Assembly (NCBI RefSeq): GCF_028864635.1
Contig: NZ_CP104850.1
Coordinates: 371,001 to 435,000 of the forward strand
Source of the DNA: Cloacibacterium sp. TD35
GTDB taxonomy: Bacteria; Bacteroidota; Bacteroidia; Flavobacteriales; Weeksellaceae
Direction of reading: 5' to 3'
DNA length: 64,000 bases
Made by a program: the position numbers and the translations under genes. Under the pieces are notes generated by a model. The model was given only the letters and a program-made list of their open reading frames with translations, did not search any database and was not told the origin of the DNA. This document shows positions 24,019 to 31,229 of the stretch, one piece after another. Numbering within the stretch: the first letter of the stretch is position 1; every line of letters begins with the position of its first letter.

Positions 24019-24528
24019 ATGAACCAAGAAACATTTAAGAATACTGTATTTGTTTTGAAAGACGAGATGTATCGTTTTGCAAAGCGATTCTTGGTGAGTA
24101 GTGACGAAGCCGAAGATTTGGTGCAGGATTTAATGCTGAAATTTTGGCAAAAAAAAGATGAATTGGTACATCTTAATTTAAAATCTTATGTACTAAAATG
24201 TGTGAAAAACGAGTGTCTCAATAAACTGAAACACGAAACGGTGAAACAGAATTTTGCAGATTTTCAGCTTCATAGAAGTGAGCTCTACAAAATGGAAACC
24301 AATAATCTGAAAGAGAAAATTTTAGAATTTATCAATGCGCTCCCCGAAAAACAGAAATTGGTTATTCACCTGAAAGATGTAGAAGAATATGAAGTCTCGG
24401 AAATATCGGAGATTTTAGAAATAGAAGAAAATGCAGTGAGAGTGAATCTGATGAGAGCCAGACAAAAAGTAAAAGAACAGATTAACAACCTGTTAGCGTT
24501 TGAAAATAGAAAAATTCAAAACATTTAA
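24019..24528 (+). CDS. ECF-type RNA polymerase sigma factor
   Basis: This 169-residue protein has the sigma-70 region 2 pattern (EMYRFAKRFLVSSDEAEDLVQD, then LMLKFWQ; about 12-45) and region 4 (about 110-160) with LPEKQKLVIHLKDVEEYEVSEI and an HTH. There are no regions 1 or 3, as in ECF factors. The next gene encodes a membrane-anchored protein of anti-sigma type, then two DUF4252 proteins, forming a regulatory operon. The regulon and signal are unknown. Confidence 0.9.
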   Translation: MNQETFKNTVFVLKDEMYRFAKRFLVSSDEAEDLVQDLMLKFWQKKDELVHLNLKSYVLKCVKNECLNKLKHETVKQNFADFQLHRSELYKMETNNLKEKILEFINALPEKQKLVIHLKDVEEYEVSEISEILEIEENAVRVNLMRARQKVKEQINNLLAFENRKIQNI

Positions 24529-24539
24529 AACACTAAACA

Positions 24540-25178
24540 ATGAACCCAAATATAGATAAAGAATACCAAAACATATTCCAAGAACTGAAGGAAGAAAAAA
24601 TGGATTGGAATTTCGAAGATTTCTTGAAAAAAACCGAAGAAAAACCAAATGAAACTAAAAGAATTCCTTTGAAAAAAGGATCTGGTGGCGGCAGTCAAAA
24701 ATGGTATTGGATGGCTGCAAGTTTGGTTACGCTGTTTGGCATGATGATGTTTTTTAACCCAGACATTACAGAACCAACTTTGAAACCTATTGCTTCTAAT
24801 AACAGTAATCCCTCACAAAAACCAACGCAAACAAAAACCACTAAAATAACTGAAAATCAAAACTTTAACAACAATTCAAACACCACCAAAGTTGCTGAAA
24901 ACAACGTAAAACCAACTAAAAAAATAAATCACGAGTTCAGAAATGAACATCAAAATATTGCTTCCCAACCATCTACAAACGTAAAAAATTCTACTGAAAT
25001 TCTAGAAAATCCAGCAGAAGAATACAGCGCTGATTATGTAATCGTTAATGGCAAAAAAATCTATAACGAAGAAGAAGCAATCGATATTACGAAGGACGCA
25101 TTTCAACTTTTCGCGAGTAACGTTACCAAAACTATAAACCAGGCAGAGCCTATCAAAAATTTATCTATTAACTTTTAA
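24540..25178 (+). CDS. Putative anti-sigma factor with one membrane segment
   Basis: The N-terminal ~55 of 212 residues are cytosolic and acidic/amphipathic (ELKEEKMDWNFEDFLKKTEE). A single membrane helix (WMAASLVTLFGMMMFF, about 57-72) follows, then a long Asn/Thr/Lys-rich periplasmic region. The end has a conserved-looking YVIVNGKKIYNEEEAIDI segment. Position 11 bases after an ECF sigma gene and this topology suggest an anti-sigma role, but no zinc-binding HxxxCxxC signature is present. The function is inferred from context. Confidence 0.65.
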   Translation: MNPNIDKEYQNIFQELKEEKMDWNFEDFLKKTEEKPNETKRIPLKKGSGGGSQKWYWMAASLVTLFGMMMFFNPDITEPTLKPIASNNSNPSQKPTQTKTTKITENQNFNNNSNTTKVAENNVKPTKKINHEFRNEHQNIASQPSTNVKNSTEILENPAEEYSADYVIVNGKKIYNEEEAIDITKDAFQLFASNVTKTINQAEPIKNLSINF

Positions 25179-25191
25179 AAAAATTAATACA

Positions 25192-25758
25192 ATGAAAAAT
25201 ATTATCACATTCCTATTCCTTATGTTTTTGCCAGTGTTTGCTTTGGCTCAAACTGAAAAATTAGACGCTATTTTTGAAAAATATCAAGAAGCAGAAGGCG
25301 TAACTTCTATTAAGATTGCTAAACCAATGTTCAGGCTGCTCAATAACATCAATATAGATGATGCAGATATGGACAAAATTAAACCGCTTATTAGTAAAAT
25401 GAATGGTTTAAAAATTCTTATCATGGAAAAACCTGAAACGGCAGAAAAACCTACCGCTGCTCAATTAGCTGCCATCAATGAAGCAAGTAAAGTAAAAAAT
25501 GAAATTCTAGCTGCAGTAAAAAATCTGAAATATGATGAACTCATGACGCTAAACAGTAAAGACAATAAAATCAAGTTTTTAGCAGCAGATACAAGTTCTA
25601 ATTTACTGAATAACATGCTATTAACCATTTCTTCTGAGGATGAAAATATCTTGATGATGTTAGACGGACAAATCTCTATGGACGATGTTTCTAACTTGAT
25701 TAATGACGTTCAAAAAGAAGATAAAGCACCTAAGACACCAGAAAAACCTAAAAAATAA
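25192..25758 (+). CDS. Secreted DUF4252 protein
   Basis: This 188-residue protein has a clear signal peptide (FLFLMFLPVFALAQ) and a DUF4252-like body with ISKMNGLKILIMEKPE and LNSKDNKIKFLAADTS. The family is confined mainly to Bacteroidota and is of unknown function. It lies 13 bases downstream of the anti-sigma-like gene and is very likely co-expressed. A Pro/Lys-rich tail ends the protein. The gene that follows encodes a related lipoprotein. Confidence 0.78.
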   Translation: MKNIITFLFLMFLPVFALAQTEKLDAIFEKYQEAEGVTSIKIAKPMFRLLNNINIDDADMDKIKPLISKMNGLKILIMEKPETAEKPTAAQLAAINEASKVKNEILAAVKNLKYDELMTLNSKDNKIKFLAADTSSNLLNNMLLTISSEDENILMMLDGQISMDDVSNLINDVQKEDKAPKTPEKPKK

Positions 25759-25838
25759 ACACTAAAATCGCCATTGTAAAATAGAACTTTTGAAAATGGC
25801 GATTCTCTTTCAACCATTGTCAACTAAAATTAACACTT

Positions 25839-26351
25839 ATGAAATCATTTCTAAAACTTATAGCAATTTTTACCATTTTGGTCTCTCTTCAATCTTGTAT
25901 TGTAACTGAAAAGTCTCTCTACAACGAAGAAACAAAAGGAAACGCAACCGTTACCAAAATAAATGTTCCGATGTTTATAGTAAAACCTTACATCAAAAAA
26001 GCATTAAGAGAAGACGGTGAATCAGAAGAAGTTATTCGCCTTATCAAAAAAATCAGAAAAGTAAAAGTTTACACCGTACAAAATGCTTCTGATAAAATGG
26101 TTACCCAATTTTCTAGACAATCTTTTGGTAGCAATTTACAAGAATTGATGAGTGTAAACAGCAAAGATTCTAAAATTAAAATTATGTCTGCAATTACAGA
26201 TTCAGAAACAATGATTAAGGATTTACTGATTACCGTGAGAGATGATAAAGAATTGGTTTACGTAAAAGTTTTAGGAAAATTCTCTTTGGATGACATCTCA
26301 AGAATCGCAGAATTATCGAAAAAGAATAAAGATACCGTTGCAAATAATTAA
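25839..26351 (+). CDS. DUF4252 lipoprotein
   Basis: This 170-residue protein has a lipobox LVSLQSC (Cys20) and a body paralogous to the previous gene, sharing the pattern LMSVNSKDSKIKIMSAITDSE with its neighbour's NSKDNKIKF. It is thus an outer-membrane-anchored partner of the secreted form. A short intergenic segment of 80 bases repeats part of a GGCGATT motif in inverted form and may attenuate transcription. It is the last gene of the sigma-factor operon. Confidence 0.78.
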   Translation: MKSFLKLIAIFTILVSLQSCIVTEKSLYNEETKGNATVTKINVPMFIVKPYIKKALREDGESEEVIRLIKKIRKVKVYTVQNASDKMVTQFSRQSFGSNLQELMSVNSKDSKIKIMSAITDSETMIKDLLITVRDDKELVYVKVLGKFSLDDISRIAELSKKNKDTVANN

Positions 26352-26355
26352 AATA

Positions 26356-26384
26356 AAAACTGCCTCAAAAAGGGCAGTTTTTTT
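26356..26384. terminator. Bidirectional terminator between the DUF4252 operon and the phosphatase gene
   Basis: AAAACTGCC and GGCAGTTTT form a hairpin with a seven- to eight-base loop and a T-run on the plus-strand side. It serves the DUF4252 operon and, from the other strand, the convergent phosphatase gene, whose stop lies inside this region. Confidence 0.78.
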
Positions 26385-26952
26385 AATACAATAAATGATA
26401 AATTTTCACTTTTTTATCATTTTCAAAAAAATTGACAATATAAATGTCATTAAATTTTTCGTCTGGAATATCTTTGAACAAAGGTTGCTGAATAAATTCA
26501 TTAAGCAAAACTGGGTTGGTATTAGAATGTCCTGAAATAATATTGACTTCTGTTTTTTTAGTCAAATCATTTTTCACAAATTCAGAAATTTCTCTCGGAT
26601 TGTAAATCTTCAAATCTAATTTTTTCTCTAAAATCAAAGGCTCTAAAGTTTCTCGAGTTCTGAAAAAATCTGTGCTAAAAGCATTCTGAATTTTTACTTT
26701 TTTGAATAGTTGAGCTAAATGTTTTGCCCTTTTTTTTCCTGCTTCAGAAAGATGAGGATTTTTGCCATTATTTTCTTTCTCACCATGTCTTACGATAATA
26801 TAAACCAAGGCTTTTTTATCAATACTTTGCTTTATATTTTTAGATGTCGCTTTACCCACAAAAACAGTATCTACTTTTTGCTGTGCAAAAGTAAAATTGA
26901 AGTCCAAAAAAAATAATAAAAGAAAAAAAGAAACAGTTCTCATTATTTTCAT
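26383..26952 (-). CDS. Secreted histidine phosphatase (SixA-like)
   Basis: This 189-residue protein has a signal peptide (FFLLLFFLDFNFTFAQ). The catalytic RHG motif is in YIIVRHGEK (about 52-60). Further conserved features are LSEAGKKRAKHLAQLF, FSTDFFRTRETLEPL and the second catalytic His in ISGHSNTNP (about 140-148). This is a branch-1 phosphoglycerate-mutase-like (RHG) phosphatase. Most of its relatives hydrolyse small phosphate esters or phospho-proteins; export to the periplasm makes a signalling role in the cytosol unlikely. Confidence 0.87.
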   Translation of the reverse strand: MKIMRTVSFFLLLFFLDFNFTFAQQKVDTVFVGKATSKNIKQSIDKKALVYIIVRHGEKENNGKNPHLSEAGKKRAKHLAQLFKKVKIQNAFSTDFFRTRETLEPLILEKKLDLKIYNPREISEFVKNDLTKKTEVNIISGHSNTNPVLLNEFIQQPLFKDIPDEKFNDIYIVNFFENDKKVKIYHLLY

Positions 26953-27092
26953 AAAGTAAAATTATCTTACAAATCTAAAATAAAATTTTAAATCAGTTTA
27001 CACGACATATTTTGTCGCATAACCATATTATCTTTGTCGTAGAAAAGAAGAAAATAACGAAATTTTCTTTCTATGTATAAACAAATTAATTG

Positions 27093-27100
27093 TATTTTTG
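27093..27100 (+). promoter_or_regulatory. -7 promoter element of recA
   Basis: TATTTTTG matches TAnnTTTG 17 bases upstream of the recA ATG. A weak TTTC lies 21 bases further upstream. No LexA-type palindrome is visible, consistent with Bacteroidota in which recA is not under a classical SOS box. Confidence 0.5.
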
Positions 27101-27116
27101 ATAAAATTTAAGAAAA

Positions 27117-28115
27117 ATGAGCAGTATAGACGATAAGAAAAAAGCACTCGCATTAGTCCTCGAAAAAATGGATAAAACCTACGGAAAAGGTACCGTAATG
27201 AAAATGGGAGACAATGCAGTAGAAGAAGTAGAAGTAATTCCTAGTGGTTCACTTGGTTTAGATATTGCTTTGGGAGTTGGTGGTTATCCAAAAGGAAGAG
27301 TCATCGAAATTTACGGTCCTGAATCTTCAGGTAAAACCACACTTACTATGCACGCGATTGCAGAATCTCAAAAACAAGGCGGAATTGCAGCTTTTATAGA
27401 TGCAGAACACGCTTTTGATGCGGTTTATGCTAAAAAATTAGGAATAGATGTAGAAAATTTAATTATTTCTCAACCAGATAATGGTGAACAAGCATTAGAA
27501 ATTGCAGATAATTTAATCCGTTCTGGAGCGATTGATATTGTGGTAATCGACTCTGTGGCAGCATTGACCCCAAAAGCTGAAATTGAAGGAGAAATGGGTG
27601 ATTCTAAAATGGGATTACATGCTAGATTAATGTCTCAAGCTTTGAGAAAATTAACAGCTACAATTTCTAGAACAAAATGCACCGTAATTTTCATTAACCA
27701 GTTAAGAGAAAAAATTGGCGTAATGTTCGGAAATCCTGAAACAACCACTGGTGGAAACGCACTGAAATTCTATGCTTCGGTAAGAATTGACATCAGAAGA
27801 AGTGGTTCTCCTATCAAAGTAGGCGAAGATGCTGTAGGAAACCGCGTGAAAGTAAAAATTGTTAAAAACAAAGTTGCTCCGCCGTTTAAAAATACAGAAT
27901 TCGATATTATGTACGGTGAAGGAATTTCTAAAGTAGGCGAAATTCTAGATTTGGGTGTCGAGTTTGATATTGTTAAAAAATCTGGTTCTTGGTTCAGCTA
28001 TGGCGATACGAAACTAGGACAAGGTAGAGACGCAGTAAAAGAATTACTAAAAGATAATCCTGAACTTTTAGAGGAGCTTTCTGAAAAAATAAAAGAGGCT
28101 ATTAAAAACAAATAG
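27117..28115 (+). CDS. recA: Recombinase RecA
   Basis: This 332-residue protein is full-length RecA, which forms filaments on single-stranded DNA and carries out homologous pairing. The Walker [10 protein letters not shown] (67-75), the FIDAEHAFD segment, [16 protein letters not shown] (Walker B) and [22 protein letters not shown] (loop 2 area) are all present. The acidic/Lys-rich C-terminus is short. It is monocistronic, with a GC-rich hairpin downstream and a convergent alkyltransferase-like gene beyond. Confidence 0.98.
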   Translation: MSSIDDKKKALALVLEKMDKTYGKGTVMKMGDNAVEEVEVIPSGSLGLDIALGVGGYPKGRVIEIYGPESSGKTTLTMHAIAESQKQGGIAAFIDAEHAFDAVYAKKLGIDVENLIISQPDNGEQALEIADNLIRSGAIDIVVIDSVAALTPKAEIEGEMGDSKMGLHARLMSQALRKLTATISRTKCTVIFINQLREKIGVMFGNPETTTGGNALKFYASVRIDIRRSGSPIKVGEDAVGNRVKVKIVKNKVAPPFKNTEFDIMYGEGISKVGEILDLGVEFDIVKKSGSWFSYGDTKLGQGRDAVKELLKDNPELLEELSEKIKEAIKNK

Positions 28116-28133
28116 TTTTTTGAGCTGTTAAAT

Positions 28134-28164
28134 AACCCGGCGCGAGCTTTGCTCGCGCCGGGTT
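28134..28164 (+). terminator. GC-rich hairpin after recA
   Basis: Fourteen-base perfect arms AACCCGGCGCGAGC and complement flank a TTT loop, followed by GTTTTATTTATTTTTT. This is a strong terminator, unusual for its very high GC in this AT-rich genome, and may belong to the same class of palindromes as the one at 17737-17777. Confidence 0.78.
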
Positions 28165-28220
28165 TGTTTTATTTATTTTTTTAAATTTTTTGAATGCACT
28201 TTTTTGACCAATTCCTTTGT

Positions 28221-28535
28221 CTACAAATTAATTTCTTCTAAAGGATTCCAAAAAATTTGCTTGAAATTCTGAATTTTATTTCCTTTTACTTCTACTCCTT
28301 CTTTGGCTAACTTTTCTGTAAATTTTGGAATACAACTTTCTGCAGAAATAATTCCACAAGCGCTACAAACTCTATGTGCTGGGAAATCTTCTTCATAATG
28401 TCGTAAAGCATTCCCAACATGACGAGAATGATTAGGAAAACCAACTGCTTTAGCAATCGCTCCATAAGTAGTTACTCTGCCTTGAGGAATCATCCTGATG
28501 ATTTCAAAAACTTGTTGTTTGAAGGTTTCGTTCAT
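28221..28535 (-). CDS. Alkyltransferase-like (ATL/MGMT-family) protein lacking the active cysteine
   Basis: This 104-residue protein has the MGMT DNA-binding fold: IPQGRVTTYGAIAKAVG with the recognition helix (about 16-32), then SRHVGNALR. The usual active site PCHRV reads PAHRV (about 53-57), so the alkyl acceptor Cys is replaced by Ala. Proteins of this type bind O6-alkylguanine without repairing it and hand the lesion to nucleotide excision repair; UvrC is encoded elsewhere in this window. It converges on recA. Confidence 0.85.
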   Translation of the reverse strand: MNETFKQQVFEIIRMIPQGRVTTYGAIAKAVGFPNHSRHVGNALRHYEEDFPAHRVCSACGIISAESCIPKFTEKLAKEGVEVKGNKIQNFKQIFWNPLEEINL

Positions 28536-28563
28536 TGAATAAATTTAAATAAAATTAACAAAA

Positions 28564-28589
28564 AAACGCCCAAAATAATTTGAGCGTTT
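28564..28589 (-). terminator. Terminator after the deoxyhypusine-synthase-family gene
   Basis: AAACGC-C-CAAA pairs with TTTG-A-GCGTTT with one mismatch, and an A-run on the left gives the U-tract for minus-strand transcripts. Confidence 0.7.
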
Positions 28590-28625
28590 ATATAACTTTC
28601 AGCGTCTAACTTTCGTCTTCTTGCT

Positions 28626-29603
28626 TTATGAATTTTCTAAAATATATTTGAAAATTAAAGGTGCACAAATTGTAGCATCACTTTCAACGATGAACTTCGG
28701 TGTAGTGATATCTAATTTACCCCAAGTGATTTTTTCGTTTGGAACAGCTCCAGAATATGAACCATAAGAAGTGGTAGAATCTGAAATCTGACAGAAATAG
28801 CTCCAGAATGGGATGTCGTGCATTTCCATATCCTGATACAACATTGGCACTACACAAATTGGGAAATCTCCTGCAATTCCTCCCCCAATTTGGAAGAAAC
28901 CAACTCCTTTACCACCGCTATTTTTTGGATACCAATCTGCTAAAAACATCATATATTCAATTCCAGATTTCATGGTAGAAGGTTTTAAATCTCCTTTAAT
29001 ACAGTAGCTTGTGAAGATATTACCCATCGTAGAATCTTCCCAACCAGGTACTACAATTGGTAAGTTTTTCTCTGCTGCAGCAATCATCCAAGAATTTTCT
29101 CTTGGGATTTCATAGTACTGTTCTAGAACTCCAGAAAGAATCATCTTGTACATATATTCGTGCGGAAAATATTTTTCTCCTTTAGCTTCTGCATCTTTCC
29201 AAATTTCATAAATATGTTTTTGCAATCTACGGAAAGCCTCTTCTTCTGGAATACAAGTATCCGTAACTCTATTTAAACCTCTTTCCAATAAATCCCACTC
29301 TTCTTGAGGAGTAAGATCTCTGTAATGAGGCACTCTTTCGTAGTGAGAATGTGCTACCAAATTCATTAAATCTTCTTCTAAATTCGCACCAGTACAAGAG
29401 ATAATATCTACTTTGTCTTCACGAATCATATCTGCCAAAATTTTTCCCATTTCTGCAGTAGACATTGCTCCAGCAAGAGTAATCATCATTTTACCTCCGT
29501 CTTTTAGGTGTGCTACATAACCTTTTGCAGCATCTACTAAAGCAGCAGAATTAAAATGCAAATAATATTTTTCTATAAATTCGGTAATCGGTTTATTGCT
29601 CAT
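28626..29603 (-). CDS. Deoxyhypusine-synthase-family protein
   Basis: This 325-residue protein has the deoxyhypusine synthase fold. It carries the NAD-binding regions ITLAGAMSTAEMG (about 41-53) and DIISCTGANLEED, plus PIVVPGWEDS, and a C-terminal ITWGKLD whose Lys matches the catalytic lysine in the SWGKIR motif of the eukaryotic enzyme. Bacteria lack the eIF5A substrate. Related bacterial proteins transfer aminobutyl groups to polyamines (homospermidine synthase type), which is the likelier activity. Its promoter is a perfect TATCTTTG at 29621-29628. The physiological product cannot be told from sequence. Confidence 0.88.
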   Translation of the reverse strand: MSNKPITEFIEKYYLHFNSAALVDAAKGYVAHLKDGGKMMITLAGAMSTAEMGKILADMIREDKVDIISCTGANLEEDLMNLVAHSHYERVPHYRDLTPQEEWDLLERGLNRVTDTCIPEEEAFRRLQKHIYEIWKDAEAKGEKYFPHEYMYKMILSGVLEQYYEIPRENSWMIAAAEKNLPIVVPGWEDSTMGNIFTSYCIKGDLKPSTMKSGIEYMMFLADWYPKNSGGKGVGFFQIGGGIAGDFPICVVPMLYQDMEMHDIPFWSYFCQISDSTTSYGSYSGAVPNEKITWGKLDITTPKFIVESDATICAPLIFKYILENS

Positions 29604-29620
29604 TTTTATAAGAATTTTTG

Positions 29621-29628
29621 CAAAGATA
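29621..29628 (-). promoter_or_regulatory. -7 promoter element of the deoxyhypusine-synthase-family gene
   Basis: TATCTTTG on the minus strand lies 17 bases before the ATG at 29603. The same octamer plus GCA precedes argS and the second type IX substrate gene. Confidence 0.6.
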
Positions 29629-29786
29629 AGGTTTTTAAAGAGAAGTGAGAAGTGGTACTCACGAAGTTTTAATCCAATGAATTGATTAAAACATAATATC
29701 TAAAAGCCAAAATTCCTTTTTGAAATTTCGTTAATTTCGTTGGGTCAAGATGGCTGTATTTGGGTAAGAACTTTTTATTGAATCGG

Positions 29787-30209
29787 TTAACAATTCGGAA
29801 AACTGACTTTTTCATATTTAATACTTGAATTTTCTATTTTCTTTCTTTTCAGAGAGCTTTTTTTGCTTTCTAGGCGCTTTTCTACTTTTGCTCGGCTTGG
29901 CTTGGTTGCAATTCTTTTCTTCGGAACGATGAGCGATTTATTTACCAGTTCCTGAATCTTTTCAATCGCAATTTTTTTATTTTGCAATTGTGTTCTGCTT
30001 TCAGAAACTGTAGTTTGAAGAATTCCTTCTGCATTAATTTTGTTTTTAAGCTTCAACAAAATTCTTTCTTTTTCACTTTCTGTAAAAACCGCAGAATCTT
30101 CTACCTTCCATAGTACTGTTACAGAAGTTTCTACTTTGTTTACATTTTGTCCGCCACTTCCGCTACTTCTAGAAGTTTTGTAAGAAAGCTCTTGCGCGAA
30201 AGACTTCAT
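29787..30209 (-). CDS. arfB: Alternative ribosome-rescue factor ArfB (YaeJ-like peptidyl-tRNA hydrolase)
   Basis: This 140-residue release-factor-like protein has the catalytic GGQ in SSGSGGQNVNKVETSV (about 15-30) and the basic C-terminal tail (KRIATKPSRAKVEKRL, then KKSSLKRKK) that enters the empty mRNA channel of stalled ribosomes. It lacks the codon-recognition domains of RF1/RF2. It acts as a back-up to tmRNA, which is also in this window. Its ATG overlaps the menE stop by one base (TAATG), giving translational coupling in the argS-menE-arfB operon. Confidence 0.93.
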   Translation of the reverse strand: MKSFAQELSYKTSRSSGSGGQNVNKVETSVTVLWKVEDSAVFTESEKERILLKLKNKINAEGILQTTVSESRTQLQNKKIAIEKIQELVNKSLIVPKKRIATKPSRAKVEKRLESKKSSLKRKKIENSSIKYEKVSFPNC

Positions 30210-31228
30210 TAATAAATCAATTTTAAAATTTCTTTCCTTAAAACCTTACCGTTTTCCGCTCTTGGGAATTTCTCTAAAAATAAGATTTCTTTAGGAATAT
30301 GAAACTTGCTTGGAAATTCTAAATTATAAATTTTAGACTTTAGAAGTTCTTCATTTTTTCCTTCGATGACTAAAACCAATTTTTCGCCAAAAATTTCGTC
30401 AAATTTCCCAATAAAAACTAAATCTTGAGTAACATATTTCTTAACCAAGCTTTCTAATTCTTCGGCAAAGATTTTTACTCCTCCAGAATTAATAACATTG
30501 TCAAATCTCCCTAAAAATTTGAATTGCTTTTCATTCAGCAATTCTACAATATCATTAGTTTGCAAAATTTCTGGATTAAGTTTTGGTGCGAAAATTTTCA
30601 AACAGTTTCTTTCATCTACAGATATTTCAACATCATTAAAAATCGTAAAATAATTTTCCTGAACTGGCGAAATTTGCTTCAAAGCAATATGAGAAAGCGT
30701 TTCGCTCATCCCATAAGTCTCAAAAATTTTGTTGGATGATGGATGTTGGATAACAGATGTTAATTGAGATTTGAGATTTTCTGAAACGGCCGCTCCTCCA
30801 ATGATAAGGTTTCTGATGAGATGAATATTTTCTATTGAATTTTGAACCTGCAAGGGAGTCATCGCGCAAAATTCTACATTTTCATAAATTTTAGGAGTAG
30901 AACTGGGTACAGAAATAATAATTTTCAGCTTTCTTTCGATAGCTCTCACTAGCATCATTTTACCAGAAATATACTGAACTGGCAAACAAAGCAAAGCTGT
31001 ATCCCCTTCTTTCAATCCTAAAAAATCGCATGTCATTTTCGCAGAGCTGAGCATTCTCTTTTTTTCGATTTCAAAGACTTTCGGAATTCCTGTAGAACCC
31101 GAAGTTTGAACCGAAACGGTTTCAGAATGAGAAAACCAATCTTGCAAAAAAGAAATCACCTTTTCCTCGAATTCATTCTCTGGAAAAAGTGATTCTATAT
31201 TGATATTTTTAGAAAAATCAAAAATCAT
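30209..31228 (-). CDS. menE: O-succinylbenzoate-CoA ligase-like AMP-binding enzyme
   Basis: This 339-residue ANL-superfamily ligase, shorter than typical acyl-CoA synthetases as is usual for Bacteroidota MenE, has the P-loop TSGSTGIPKVFE (about 43-54). ETYGMSETLSHIALK (A5 motif, about 167-181) and the C-terminal domain hinge with GRFDNVINSGGVKI (A8, about 241-254) and NGKVLRKE are also present. MenE forms OSB-CoA in menaquinone biosynthesis. Inside the gene a set of four GTTGGAT-like heptamers (30731-30758) encodes VIQHPSSNK. It is 1 base from argS and overlaps arfB. Confidence 0.88.
   Translation of the reverse strand: MIFDFSKNINIESLFPENEFEEKVISFLQDWFSHSETVSVQTSGSTGIPKVFEIEKKRMLSSAKMTCDFLGLKEGDTALLCLPVQYISGKMMLVRAIERKLKIIISVPSSTPKIYENVEFCAMTPLQVQNSIENIHLIRNLIIGGAAVSENLKSQLTSVIQHPSSNKIFETYGMSETLSHIALKQISPVQENYFTIFNDVEISVDERNCLKIFAPKLNPEILQTNDIVELLNEKQFKFLGRFDNVINSGGVKIFAEELESLVKKYVTQDLVFIGKFDEIFGEKLVLVIEGKNEELLKSKIYNLEFPSKFHIPKEILFLEKFPRAENGKVLRKEILKLIY
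30731..30758. repeat. Four GTTGGAT-type heptamers inside menE
   Basis: The plus strand reads GTTGGAT, GATGGAT, GTTGGAT and AACAGAT. The same units occupy a leader in the mobile element (14230-14257). In menE the run is translated as a surface-type loop, without disturbing the frame. Confidence 0.7.
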
Positions 31229-31229
31229 T

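Noticed and set aside
27001..27116. LexA/SOS box before recA
   Set aside because: No convincing palindrome is visible; only a -7 promoter element is supported.
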